DNA of 64,000 bases from CAYLPJ01 sp964385465 (GTDB taxonomy: Bacteria; Planctomycetota; Phycisphaerae; SM23-33), in NCBI GenBank assembly GCA_964385465.1, contig CAYLPJ010000015.1, positions 44,054 through 108,053 on the forward strand. The letters run 5' to 3'. The notes under the pieces are model-generated. The model had not been told where the DNA came from, did not search any database, and was given only the letters and a program-made list of their open reading frames with translations. Made by a program: the position numbers and the translations under genes. Positions 17,801-25,622 of the stretch are shown in pieces; the first letter of the stretch is position 1; every line of letters starts with the position of its first letter.

Positions 17801-20400
17801 AGCCAGACCCTCCCGGCGGCGCCGGGAACCATGACGGTGACAGTCACCCCGTCGCGGTCGAAGGACCGGCGCCCGTCGATTCGGATGCTGTCGACGAGGT
17901 CCGTGCCGTCCAGCAGGGCCACGCCGCCGACGCCGAAGGGCATGGCGAGCCGGCCGTTGGCAATGGATGCCCCGCCGCCCCAGCTCGGCCCCTGGAAGGT
18001 GCTTCGCTGGAGGATGGCCGACGGGTCCCAGACGTCCCACAACGTGAACCCGTCCTCGGCGCCGACCACCGCGAGGTTGCCGCTGACCAGCAGGCGCGTC
18101 CAGGCCATGCTCGTCACGTCGCCCTCGTAGTCGATCAGCGTCGGGTTGGCCGGGTTGCTGACGTCGACTACCAGCAGACCGACATACTCGTCGAGTACAT
18201 AGGCGCTGTCGTCCTGGACCTGGATATCCCAGGGCCGGCCCGTGGTGTTGAACCCGGCGTAGAAGCCCAGGTCGGACGGGTCGGCGGGGTCGAGGGTATA
18301 GAAGTAGCCTCCGGCATCGACGAGGTAGACGATGTCGTCATCGATCTCGACGGCGACGGCGTACTGGATCTCGTGGTACTGCGGGTCGCCGGCGGCGTCG
18401 TCGCCGAGGTAGATGCGGTCGAGGGTATCCAGCGGGCCGGCGATGGCGTCGACGTTCGAGATGTCGTAGGTCTGGAGCCCGGCGGTGAAGTCGGCCTGGT
18501 AGAGCACGTCGCCGGCGATATCGATGCGCACGGTCGCATCGCCGCTGGCGAGCTGGTCGATCTCCTCGATGCTCGACGGATCGGTGACGTCCAGGACGAG
18601 CACGCCGGCGGTCAGGTCGGCGACGAACGCCACCGTCGCCGGCGAGCCGGACCGCGTGGTCTCGTAGATGACCACGTCCCACGCCTCGTCGCCGACGCTC
18701 TGGCTGCCCAGCAGGACCGGTGCGTCGGGGGTGGACACATCGAAGATCTGCAACCCCCGGTTGCCGTTGGCCACGTAGAGGATGTCGCCGACCTGGGTCG
18801 TCGAGAGCGTCTGGGCCGAGCCGGAAGGCTGAACCACGCCGAGCGCGGGGGCCTCGTAGTCTTCGGCGGAGATCACGTCGAAGACGCCCCGCGACGGCGT
18901 GCGGTCGTCGAAGCCGTCCTCGGCCGCCAGGACCGTCACCGAGAACAGGCCCGTGTAGTCGGCCGGAACGTCGACGGTGACTTCGTGCGTGGCCGGGTCG
19001 ATCGAGGCGGTGATGGCGTCGTCGTTGGTCTGCACGCCGACGGCGAGGCTCCGCGGGCCGTCGTCGGTGATGGTCGGCGTGAAGGTCAGCGTCTGGCCCG
19101 GCGTAGCGGTCAGGTGGTTGACCACGTCGATCTGCGGCTCCTCGCCGGCGGCGGAGACGTTGATGATCACGCTGCGGGGGGTGAGGTTGTCGTAGCCGGC
19201 CTCCTTGGCGTAGAGCTTGACGGCGAACTCGCTGGTGGCGAAGTCGGCGGGGATGTCCAGCGTAATGGTGTTCGTCCCGTCGTCCCACTGCACGACCGAG
19301 CCGAGCAGGGCGGAGTCCTGGACCTCGATCCACACGTCGGTGTCGAGGCCCTGGTCGTCGGTCACCGTGGCGGTGATGGTGTCCGACGCGCCGGGAAAGA
19401 CCGTCACGGACGTGGCGGGCACGTCGATGGTCGGACGGTCGCCGAGCTCGTCGTCGGCGGTAATGGTGATGGTCTTCTGGACGGTGCTTCCGTCGGTGTC
19501 GGTCAGCGTGATGTCCACGTCCACGCTGCCGGAGAAGCCGGCCTCGGCGGTGAACGTCAGCGCGCCGTCCTGCGGGGCAGCGACCTCCTCGATGTCGGCG
19601 TACTCGAAGTACACCATGTCCAGCGGGCGGTTGCTGGCGTTTGTCGGCGTCAGCGTCAGCTCCTCCAGCACGTCCCAGCCGCTGATGATCTGCCCGAAGA
19701 TCATGTGGTCGCCGTTCAGCCAGGTCGTCGGCACCTCGGTGATGAAGAACTGCGAGTTGTTCGTGTCCGGCCCGCTGTTGGCCATCGCCAGGGCCCCGCG
19801 CCCGCGGAAGGTCAGGCGGTCGTCGAACGTGTCGGGGAAGGTGCCCATCGGGCTGCCCCCCGTGCCGTCCCCGTTGACCGGGTCGCCGGTCTGGATCATG
19901 AACTGGTCGATGATCCGGTGGACCGGCACGTGGGTGTAGAAGGGATCCCCCGCCAGCACCGGCGTGCCGTCGTCCTCGATGTGACGCGTCGCCAGCGTGT
20001 AGAACCGCTCCACCGCCGCCTGCGACTCGCCGTCGTGGCCCTGGATGAGCTGGACGCGAATGTCGCCGTCGTCGCCGATCGGCGCGCCGTCGCTGTCGAC
20101 GAAGTGCAGCGTCGCGAACAGGCTGGCGAAGTCCGTGTCGTACGGCGTCGATGCCGACAGCACGTCCGCCGACTCCGGCGGGATCACCGCGCCGATGGTC
20201 AGCTCCTGCCCGTCGGCATCCTCGCCGTCAATCCCGATCGTGAAGGAACTGCCCGGGGTGACCACGTAGGAGTCCGCCAGGGCCGTCCCGAACGTCGGGT
20301 CGCTGTCCAGCAGCAGGCGTGGTTCGAGGCCCTCGAAGGAAGGCCGATCCATCCGAAAGTGATTCGTGCCGCCGTCGCGGGCGAAGGGAGCGTCTGTCAT
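14806..20400 (-). CDS. LEPR-XLL surface protein with cyclophilin domain and tandem repeats
   Basis: 1864 residues. Start ATG 20400 has GAGG upstream; an ATG 39 bp earlier in frame is possible. Residues 25-31 read LEPRLLL, the planctomycete LEPR-XLL N-terminal signature of exported giants. About 90-270 is a cyclophilin-type peptidyl-prolyl isomerase domain (FYTHVPVHRIIDQFMIQTGD, ALAMANSG, NNSQFFI, GQIISGWDVLE). Next come cadherin/Ig-like units (270-520), an LVIVD-type propeller (about 520-830; VANGNRGLQIFDVS), then beta-helix-like repeats of 167 residues. Two of these repeats are identical at DNA level. The C-terminus (1640-1864) is not recognised. Probably an outer-surface or secreted protein; the target of the isomerase is unknown. 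Confidence 0.85.
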   Translation of the reverse strand: MTDAPFARDGGTNHFRMDRPSFEGLEPRLLLDSDPTFGTALADSYVVTPGSSFTIGIDGEDADGQELTIGAVIPPESADVLSASTPYDTDFASLFATLHFVDSDGAPIGDDGDIRVQLIQGHDGESQAAVERFYTLATRHIEDDGTPVLAGDPFYTHVPVHRIIDQFMIQTGDPVNGDGTGGSPMGTFPDTFDDRLTFRGRGALAMANSGPDTNNSQFFITEVPTTWLNGDHMIFGQIISGWDVLEELTLTPTNASNRPLDMVYFEYADIEEVAAPQDGALTFTAEAGFSGSVDVDITLTDTDGSTVQKTITITADDELGDRPTIDVPATSVTVFPGASDTITATVTDDQGLDTDVWIEVQDSALLGSVVQWDDGTNTITLDIPADFATSEFAVKLYAKEAGYDNLTPRSVIINVSAAGEEPQIDVVNHLTATPGQTLTFTPTITDDGPRSLAVGVQTNDDAITASIDPATHEVTVDVPADYTGLFSVTVLAAEDGFDDRTPSRGVFDVISAEDYEAPALGVVQPSGSAQTLSTTQVGDILYVANGNRGLQIFDVSTPDAPVLLGSQSVGDEAWDVVIYETTRSGSPATVAFVADLTAGVLVLDVTDPSSIEEIDQLASGDATVRIDIAGDVLYQADFTAGLQTYDISNVDAIAGPLDTLDRIYLGDDAAGDPQYHEIQYAVAVEIDDDIVYLVDAGGYFYTLDPADPSDLGFYAGFNTTGRPWDIQVQDDSAYVLDEYVGLLVVDVSNPANPTLIDYEGDVTSMAWTRLLVSGNLAVVGAEDGFTLWDVWDPSAILQRSTFQGPSWGGGASIANGRLAMPFGVGGVALLDGTDLVDSIRIDGRRSFDRDGVTVTVMVPGAAGRVWLDTVDAGVIERLDIFATSRWSSVTVLSRGGDAAITDVHLYDDLFGFNARTTDLLGDFVADGLIGMLILDDVADDHTIDLAGGVAEGDVGLSTVTITLDLVQDTNLNTHFLPIRSLTVSRWIDGDDVDSSAGTIATPYLGMLNVRGNIRAGAAGDFAADVTLSGADRTGTSIASANVTGEVDGTWDLSGANVGNVRNFRAGSTAATWSFDAPNSVMTMLYVTADLAAALLSAKNFGTIMTRGDLSANIVTAEANARTGQGIGMLYCGSIRDIALNVAGGLGTLFATEWVDGADGDTDAGSLSAEWINSLRIGGNRLAGLDGDFHADVTLTGAGRTGDSLLSAFIAGEVDGDWDLTAAGAGGVRSFRAGSTAATWSFDAPNSVMTMLYVTADLAAALLSAKNFGTIMTRGDLSANIVTAEANARTGQGIGMLYCGSIRDIALNVAGGLGTLFATEWVDGADGDTDAGSLSAEWINSLRIGGNRLAGLDGDFHADVTLTGAGRTGDSLLSAFIAGEVDGDWDLTAAGAGGVRSFRAGSTADTWSFDAPNSLVSMLFVTGDLAGTQLSADRFGTIMTRGNVTTPITATGFDARTGVSINMLYAMGGALDCDLTAEGGVNTVFVQRWVDGDDGDALAGQFHAGWVGSLNVRGNAWLGVSGDFAAPTVLDNAHVPAFRKALTSAYVTGTLGTPTADVTIQGDAGSLIFGTLGGKVDIQGDLQIGRATATGLGIAPDVPGDPVYLQVAGSGTVLSGRSRFVLDNGRLYANDDYATEGALRYYNSNGAWWQYDAQYRAGAASGEDTHTTSVTDVTGDDYVTETTDHGDGTKSLTVRWQTAAEGDVTVTGKRFGFSPTEFVDMTFDEAMLYLPEEIAIGDRVVDQGDFTGTFAFEGNDGLVEGTCTGSARGTSYVSRYEQVVTPAGTFLALRVDTTFTVLGGRVTSDGGTDGVFGLSARRSEWLVPGRGVVKTTNFRSVFASVPGEGFTAQTATSTETLRAYDLNAD
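16189..17214 (-). repeat. Perfect intragenic tandem duplication, 501-bp period
   Basis: Every base from about 16189 to 16713 recurs 501 bp further on (to 17214), so identity runs over about 525 bp, a little more than one full unit. It breaks at a C/T difference in ggaagctgcgg versus ggaagttgcgg. The period is 167 codons, keeping the frame. Flanking units at 15840-16180 and 17215-17560 are related but clearly diverged. Confidence 0.95.
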
Positions 20401-20534
20401 GTCTGAGTCCTCGAGGGTCGGTGTACAGCGAAAGGACATCCGGAAGCTGCCGTCGCGCCCCTGTCGAGCCCTGCACGGTCCTCCGGGGTGGAGCGCGACC
20501 CCCGCGGGCCGCCTCCCTCAATGCCAACGATGCG

Positions 20535-20540
20535 AGTATA
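20535..20540 (-). promoter_or_regulatory. Candidate -10 for the LEPR-XLL gene
   Basis: Read on the minus strand the hexamer is TATACT, 134 bp upstream of the ATG. No convincing -35 is seen. It lies back to back with the metY promoter. Confidence 0.35.
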
Positions 20541-20614
20541 TCACTCATTGCAGGAGGCGCGGCAGGAAATATAGACAACCGTCCGACTGCCGGAAACGAT
20601 TCCGCATCCGCCCT

Positions 20615-20643
20615 TTGAAATCCGCCCACCTGTCGGCTATGAT
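20615..20643 (+). promoter_or_regulatory. Promoter of the met operon
   Basis: TTGAAA (20615-20620), a 17-bp spacer and TATGAT (20638-20643) match the sigma-70 consensus well. The predicted start near 20650 falls on the first base of the SAM riboswitch P1 helix, which supports both calls. Confidence 0.8.
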
Positions 20644-20650
20644 GTGCGAG

Positions 20651-20757
20651 ACATCGAGAGCTGCGCGAGGGACCTGGCCCTGTGACCGCACGGCAACCTG
20701 TCCCGGCCGACCCCGGCGGGGATAAGGTGCCCAGGCCAGCCTGGAAAGGACCGATGT
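20651..20757 (+). ncRNA. SAM-I riboswitch aptamer
   Basis: Conserved SAM-I core blocks occur in order: ATCGAGAG near the 5' side of P1, GAGGGACCTGGCCC, GGCAACC, AAGGTGCCCA, CCAGC and a final GATG. Helix P1 closes exactly: acatcg (20651-20656) with cgatgt (20752-20757). It sits directly behind the promoter and 164 bp before metY, a classic SAM-controlled gene. In the family, SAM binding turns the downstream genes off. Confidence 0.9.
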
Positions 20758-20783
20758 GGCGCGGCCCGGCAGCGACCGGACCG

Positions 20784-20916
20784 GCAACTCCGTCTGCTCC
20801 GACCGCGGCCCCGCCGGGCCGACGCCGCGTCCATGCCGCGGCGCCCGTCGGCAGCCCCGGCAGAGGTCTCCTCGCGCCGCGTCACAGCCAACGCCCGCGC
20901 CGGCGAAAGGAGTTGC
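20784..20916 (+). promoter_or_regulatory. Possible Shine-Dalgarno sequestor of the riboswitch
   Basis: GCAACTCC (20784-20791) is a perfect complement of GGAGTTGC (20909-20916), which contains the metY Shine-Dalgarno site. This suggests a translational expression platform. The competing fold with the aptamer has not been modelled. Confidence 0.45.
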
Positions 20917-20920
20917 ACGC

Positions 20921-22228
20921 ATGACCGATCAGGACCGACCCCAAGGGCTGGGCACCCGCGCCCTGCACGCCGGACACGACGTGGACCCCCAGAGCCTCTC
21001 CCGCGCCGTGCCCATCCACGCCACCACCAGCTACCTCTTCAAGGACACCGACCACGCGGCCGACCTCTTCGCCCTGAAGGAGTTCGGCAACATCTACAGC
21101 CGGCTCATGAATCCCACCTGCGACGTGCTCGAGAAGCGCCTGGCCGCCCTGGACGGCGGCGTTGCGGGGCTCGCCTTCGCCAGCGGCATGGCGGCGATCT
21201 CGGCGGCGGTCATGACCCTCGCCCGCAGCGGCCAGAACGTCCTCAGTTCCACCAGCCTCTACGGCGGGACGTGGACGCTCTTCACGCAGACGTTCCCGCG
21301 GCTGGGGATCGAGGCGCGGCTGTTCGATCCGCTGGAGCCGGGGCGGATCGCCGAGTTGGCCGACGCGAACACGCGGTGCGTGTACCTGGAGACGATCGGC
21401 AACCCGAAGAACGACGTGGCGGACTTCGAGGCCGTCGCGGCGGCGGCCCACGAGATCGGCGTGCCCCTGATCGTCGACAACACGGTGGCCACCCCCGCGC
21501 TGTTTCGCCCGCTGGAGCACGGGGCGGACATCGTGGTGTACTCGACGACGAAGTTCCTCGGCGGGCACGGCGTGCACGTCGGCGGGGCCATCGTCGACGG
21601 CGGGCGGTTCGACTGGACCGCCGACGCCGACCGCTGGGCGGAGTTCTGCAAGCCGGACCCGGCCTACCACGGCGTGGTCCTGGCCGAGGCGCTGGCGCCG
21701 GTGGGCAACATCGCATACGCCGTCCACGCCCGCACGCACTGGCTGCGGGACACCGGCGGCTGCATGAGCCCGTTCGCGGCCTTCCTGTTCCTGCTGGGCC
21801 TCGAGACGCTGCACGTCCGGATGCCCAGGCACTGCGCCAACGCCGCCGAGATCGCCGCCTGGCTGGCCGACCACCCCGCCGTCGAGTGGGTGAACTACCC
21901 GGGGCTTCCGGGCCACCCCACGGCCGACAACGCCGCGAAGTACCTGCCCGGCGGCGCCGGCGCGATCATGGGCTTCGGCATCCGCGGCGGGGCCGAGGCG
22001 GGCGTGCGGTTCATCAACGCCGTGAAGCTGTGCAGCCACCTGGCGAACATCGGCGACGCCAAGACGCTGGTGATCCACCCGGCCTCGACGACGCACCAGC
22101 AGCTCAGCGAGTCCGAGCAGCGGGCGGCGGGCGTCACGCCGGAGTACATCCGCCTGTCGGTGGGGATCGAGGACGTCGGGGACATCCGCGCCGACCTCGA
22201 CCAGGCGCTGGAGGCGTCGCAGGCATGA
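20921..22228 (+). CDS. metY: O-acetylhomoserine sulfhydrylase (Cys/Met PLP enzyme)
   Basis: 435 residues. ATG 20921 has AAAGGAG upstream; the long open frame before it overlaps the riboswitch and is not coding. The fold-type I PLP domain shows the cofactor lysine at K211 (YSTTKFLGGHG), the Asp in VPLIVDNTVATP, and the substrate loop NIYSRLMNPT. The C-terminal motif is typical: IHPASTTHQQL. The GHG after the lysine and the 435-residue length fit MetY rather than MetB/MetC (about 380-400). It makes homocysteine from O-acetylhomoserine and sulfide. Stop and next start overlap (ATGA). Control by the SAM-I riboswitch fits methionine biosynthesis. Confidence 0.93.
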   Translation: MTDQDRPQGLGTRALHAGHDVDPQSLSRAVPIHATTSYLFKDTDHAADLFALKEFGNIYSRLMNPTCDVLEKRLAALDGGVAGLAFASGMAAISAAVMTLARSGQNVLSSTSLYGGTWTLFTQTFPRLGIEARLFDPLEPGRIAELADANTRCVYLETIGNPKNDVADFEAVAAAAHEIGVPLIVDNTVATPALFRPLEHGADIVVYSTTKFLGGHGVHVGGAIVDGGRFDWTADADRWAEFCKPDPAYHGVVLAEALAPVGNIAYAVHARTHWLRDTGGCMSPFAAFLFLLGLETLHVRMPRHCANAAEIAAWLADHPAVEWVNYPGLPGHPTADNAAKYLPGGAGAIMGFGIRGGAEAGVRFINAVKLCSHLANIGDAKTLVIHPASTTHQQLSESEQRAAGVTPEYIRLSVGIEDVGDIRADLDQALEASQA

Positions 22229-24084
22229 ACGACGGCGCGCCGGCGCACAACGGAGAACGCTTGCGGGCCTTCGCCGACAGCAGCGACGCCTGCCGCGGCG
22301 CCGACCCCCTTCGGCACGCGGCTACCCTCCGCCTCGACGGGCCGCTGACGCTGGAATCCGGCGGCGAGCTGCCTGTCGTGGACGTGACGTACGAGACCTA
22401 CGGCCAGCTCAGCGCCGCCGGCGACAACGCCGTCCTGGTCTGCCACGCACTCAGCGGGGATTCCCACGTCGCCGGCCACGACGCCGACGATGCCCCCGGC
22501 TGGTGGGAGCCGGTCGTCGGGCCCGGCAAGGCCATCGACACCGACCGGTACTTCGTCGTCTGCCCCAACGTCCTGGGCGGCTGCCGCGGGACGACCGGGC
22601 CCGATGCCGTCGATCCCCGCACCGGGCGGGCCTACGGGCCGGACTTCCCCGACGTCACCGTCGGCGACATGGTCGAGGTCCAGCGCCGTCTCATCGACCG
22701 CCTCGGCATCGACCGCCTGCTGGCGGTGGTTGGCGGGTCCATGGGAGGCCAGCAGGCCATGCTCTGGCCCATCCGCCACCCCGGGCGCGTCGCCGGGGCG
22801 ATCCTGCTGGCGACGTCCATGCGGCTGTCGGCCCAGGCGCTGGCCTTCGACGTCGTCGGGCGAAACGCCATCCTCCACGATCCGAGCTTCGCCGGCGGGC
22901 GCTACCCGGCGGAGGGCCCCGGCCCGGAGGTGGGCCTGGCCATCGCGCGGATGATCGGGCACATCACCTACCTCTCCCGCGAGGCCATGGCCGAGAAGTT
23001 CGGCGACGGGCCCACCCGTCCCCGCGACGTGCCCGTCGACTTCGAGAAGGAATTCGCCGTCGGATCCTACCTCGGCTACCAGGGGGCGAAGTTCGTCGAA
23101 CGGTTCGACGCCAACAGCTACATCACGCTGACCATGGCCATGGACCGCTTCGAGATGGGCGCCTCCGTCGAGGAGCTGACCCCCCGCGTGGCCGCCACCG
23201 ACTGCCGCTGGCTCGTCGTCAGCTTCTCCAGCGACTGGCTGTTCAGCCCCGCCGAGTCCCGCCAGATCGTCGACGCCCTCGTCCGTGCCGACCGTCCGGT
23301 GACCTACTGCAACGTCGCCAGCACCGCCGGACACGACGCGTTCCTCCTCCCGGCCGACCTCGACACCTACGGGGGACTGATGGAGGGCTTCCTTGCGAAT
23401 CTTCGCCCGGCCGGGCGGGCCGAGGCGGGGCCGCGCAACCACCACCACAGCGAGACGAGCATCTTCCACCCCGAGGGAACGGGCCGGCTGGACGTCCAGC
23501 GTATCGTGGGTCTGATCCCGCCGTCCACGAGCGTGCTGGACCTCGGCTGCGGGACGGGCGTGCTGCTGGAGGCGCTGTCGCGGCGCTCGCACGGGCGGCT
23601 GGTGGGCATCGAGCTGGACGAGCCGTCGATCATCGCCTGTGCCCGCGCGGGGCTCAACGTGATCCAGGCGGACCTGAACGAGGGGCTCAGCGCGTTCGGC
23701 GACGGGCAGTTCGACTTCGTCGTCCTCAGCCAGACCCTCCAGAGCATCCGCGATGTCCGCGGCCTGCTGGCCGAGATGCTCCGCGTCGGGCGGCGGGCCG
23801 TCGTCAGCTTCCCGAACTTGGGCTATCACAAGCTCCGGCACATGCTTGCCGAACAGGGCCGGGCCCCCACCTCCGCCGGACTCCTGCACCATAAGTGGCA
23901 CGACAGCCCGAACATCCGGTTCTTCACCATCGCAGACTTCCGAGACCTCTGCGAGGAAGTGCACCTCCGTGTCCACCGCTGCATGTGCTTGGACACCGAG
24001 CTCGGCCGCGACGTCGAACCCGGGCAGGACTGCAACCTCAACGCGGACTTGGCGATCTTCGTGCTGAGCCCGGAGGAACCGTGA
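22225..24084 (+). CDS. metXW: MetX-MetW fusion: homoserine acyltransferase plus SAM-dependent methyltransferase-like domain
   Basis: 619 residues; ATG 22225 overlaps the metY stop. Residues 1-400 are an alpha/beta-hydrolase homoserine O-acetyltransferase with nucleophile Ser172 (GGSMGGQQA), Asp337 (SSDWLF) and His370 (TAGHDAFL). NPxTG-like substrate segments appear around 115-130. Residues about 421-619 are a MetW domain with the SAM-binding motif VLDLGCGTG (437-445) and the family block FPNLGYHKLR. MetX and MetW are normally separate, adjacent genes; MetW is needed for full MetX activity in several bacteria. Here they are one polypeptide, with no stop or frameshift at the joint. The product supplies O-acetylhomoserine to MetY. 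Confidence 0.93.
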   Translation: MNDGAPAHNGERLRAFADSSDACRGADPLRHAATLRLDGPLTLESGGELPVVDVTYETYGQLSAAGDNAVLVCHALSGDSHVAGHDADDAPGWWEPVVGPGKAIDTDRYFVVCPNVLGGCRGTTGPDAVDPRTGRAYGPDFPDVTVGDMVEVQRRLIDRLGIDRLLAVVGGSMGGQQAMLWPIRHPGRVAGAILLATSMRLSAQALAFDVVGRNAILHDPSFAGGRYPAEGPGPEVGLAIARMIGHITYLSREAMAEKFGDGPTRPRDVPVDFEKEFAVGSYLGYQGAKFVERFDANSYITLTMAMDRFEMGASVEELTPRVAATDCRWLVVSFSSDWLFSPAESRQIVDALVRADRPVTYCNVASTAGHDAFLLPADLDTYGGLMEGFLANLRPAGRAEAGPRNHHHSETSIFHPEGTGRLDVQRIVGLIPPSTSVLDLGCGTGVLLEALSRRSHGRLVGIELDEPSIIACARAGLNVIQADLNEGLSAFGDGQFDFVVLSQTLQSIRDVRGLLAEMLRVGRRAVVSFPNLGYHKLRHMLAEQGRAPTSAGLLHHKWHDSPNIRFFTIADFRDLCEEVHLRVHRCMCLDTELGRDVEPGQDCNLNADLAIFVLSPEEP

Positions 24085-24399
24085 GGCGGAGGACCGGGCG
24101 ACCGGTCTTCCCGTCCTCCGGTCCTCCGGCAGCCCGGCCATCTCGGACAACCGGTAATTGTTGCCTCCCTCGCCGGTTTTCAGCAAGTTACCATCTTGCC
24201 GCTGGCATTCCCGGCCGGATCATGGTAAATATGGCTTAATCATATCGGGTCTTCTTCCGATTGCAGGGTGGGTATGCGTGCCCCGTGCCGTTCGGGAAGC
24301 ATCACGCGGCGACGGGAAAGGGTGTCTCCGCGGCACGGACGCCGGCGGAGCAGCGGCCATCGGATGGCCAGAGCTGGCAACCGATCTCGGGTGCGAACC
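24085..24399. other. Non-coding gap after the met operon
   Basis: 315 bases. A hairpin CGGAGGAC/GTCCTCCG (24087-24120) right after metXW may end transcription but lacks a T run. An inverted repeat TTACCAT (24188-24194) / ATGGTAA (24222-24228) lies in the lower-GC stretch before the next gene and could be an operator. I see no gene. Confidence 0.45.
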
Positions 24400-25134
24400 A
24401 TGGCCGCTTCGATCGAGAGCTTCCCCACGGGTTCCGAGCCGTCCGCAGATTCCGTTCTTGAGAACATCGCCGCCACCGATGCGCGGCTGTGCCTTGTCGG
24501 AGGCCACCGCATCGTGCGGGCGGCGCTGACGTCGCTGCTGTCCTCGCACGGCGTCTCGGTGACGTGTTCCGAGGACGAGTCCCACCTGGCCGACATGCTC
24601 GACGATGCCGACGAGCCCCTCTTCGACCTGATCGTCCTGCTGCTGACCGGGGGGGCCTTCAAGACCTTTCACCACGTGCAGGACGCCCTGTCGGCCACGG
24701 GGCACTCCCTGCCGCTGATGGTCCTCAGCGAGCAGGCGTCCCGGGGACAGGTCTACGCCGCCCTGCGCATCGGCGCCAAGGCCTACGTCAACCTCGATGC
24801 CGAGCCCGATGAGCTCGTCCGCGCCGTACGCATGGCCATCGGGGGAAAGGTTCACCTTTCGCCCGATGCCGCACAGTTGCTGGTCGATGACATCACCACC
24901 GCGGCCGAGCCGACCGGCTCCCCGCGGCTTCCCAGCGTGGAGCTCAGCCGCCGGGAGGTGGAGGTGGTCCAATTGCTCTGCGAGGGGCTCAGCAGCAAGG
25001 AGGTGGGGCGTCGGCTGCACATCTCCGCCAAGACGGTGGAGAACCACCGGTACAACATCTACCGCAAGTGCGAGGTGGACGGGATCGCGGGGCTGATGCG
25101 TCACGCCATCCAGCACGGGCTGGTGTCGATCTGA
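24400..25134 (+). CDS. LuxR/NarL-type regulator with degenerate receiver
   Basis: 244 residues from ATG 24400; two earlier in-frame ATGs (24268, 24364) exist, and no start has a clear Shine-Dalgarno. The N-terminal domain (about 22-145) follows the receiver fold, but the acidic pair is replaced (LVGGHRIVR where DDH is usual). The phospho-acceptor position reads LIVLLLTGG with no Asp, and the usual Lys is lost (AYVNLD). The C-terminal 60 residues are a standard LuxR helix-turn-helix (LSRREVEVVQLLCEGLSSKE, HISAKTVENHRYNI). It should bind DNA without aspartate phosphorylation, perhaps sensing a ligand or partner. It opens a cluster of four regulators. Confidence 0.85.
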   Translation: MAASIESFPTGSEPSADSVLENIAATDARLCLVGGHRIVRAALTSLLSSHGVSVTCSEDESHLADMLDDADEPLFDLIVLLLTGGAFKTFHHVQDALSATGHSLPLMVLSEQASRGQVYAALRIGAKAYVNLDAEPDELVRAVRMAIGGKVHLSPDAAQLLVDDITTAAEPTGSPRLPSVELSRREVEVVQLLCEGLSSKEVGRRLHISAKTVENHRYNIYRKCEVDGIAGLMRHAIQHGLVSI

Positions 25135-25622
25135 GGCCTCCAGGGGGCGGGTGCTGTTTTCTCACAGCGAGTCACCGAGCTATCCACAGATGGGGGCTGT
25201 CTGCCCACAGGTTGTGCAAAACGGGGCGTCTTTAGCTTTTTGCCTTTTCCTATTCTTCCGATTTCTGAGTCAATCCGTGGGTGGAATTCCCTATGGAACC
25301 GTGTACTGCACCGTGGGATTCTCGCGGAGGCGCAGGCGATGCCGATTGCTACAGACCCAATATCTTGGGGTAGAAGAATCTCCGATACGCCCTTAGGGTG
25401 TATATATTAATACCCTGTTTACTTACCCACTTTAACACGCCCCCAAAAACCTGCCTCCGAGCATAGGGTGGCCACCTTACCGCCTAATCGTTTGAGGGAA
25501 GCCCCCGGTTGAAGATACCCCCGCCTGACCGCGATGATACCCGTGGAGTCGATGGGCTCCAGCACATCGTTCACTTGGAGCAGACAACCGCGTTCCATTA
25601 GCTGATGTAAGGAGGATGAGGA
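25135..25622. other. Long, lower-GC leader region before the sigma factor
   Basis: 488 bases, markedly less GC-rich than the surroundings. Contents: one DnaA-box-like 9-mer (CTATCCACA, 25180-25188), a pyrimidine-rich tract (25230-25265) and an AT-rich inverted repeat at 25395-25416. A strong TAAGGAGG lies at the end, serving the sigma gene. A short 81-codon open frame inside it has no coding character. Confidence 0.5.
25395..25416. promoter_or_regulatory. AT-rich palindrome, possible operator
   Basis: AGGGT and ACCCT arms flank gtatatattaat; the whole 22 bp is nearly symmetrical (AGGGTRTWWWT). It lies 207 bp before the sigma gene. The half AGGGTGTATAT recurs, with one mismatch at its outer edge, in reverse at 40111-40120. 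Confidence 0.35.

Noticed and set aside
15349..20406. 1685-codon open frame on the plus strand
   Set aside because: Antisense shadow of the LEPR-XLL gene; repetitive Arg/Val/Gly composition and no domains.
20756..20920. Longer N-terminus of MetY
   Set aside because: Overlaps the riboswitch end and lacks family similarity; ATG 20921 has a strong Shine-Dalgarno.
25180..25265. Replication origin
   Set aside because: Only one DnaA-box-like 9-mer, no cluster, and no dnaA/dnaN/gidA neighbour.
25151..25396. 81-codon open frame in the low-GC region
   Set aside because: No Shine-Dalgarno, no recognisable motif, and it overlaps regulatory-looking DNA.
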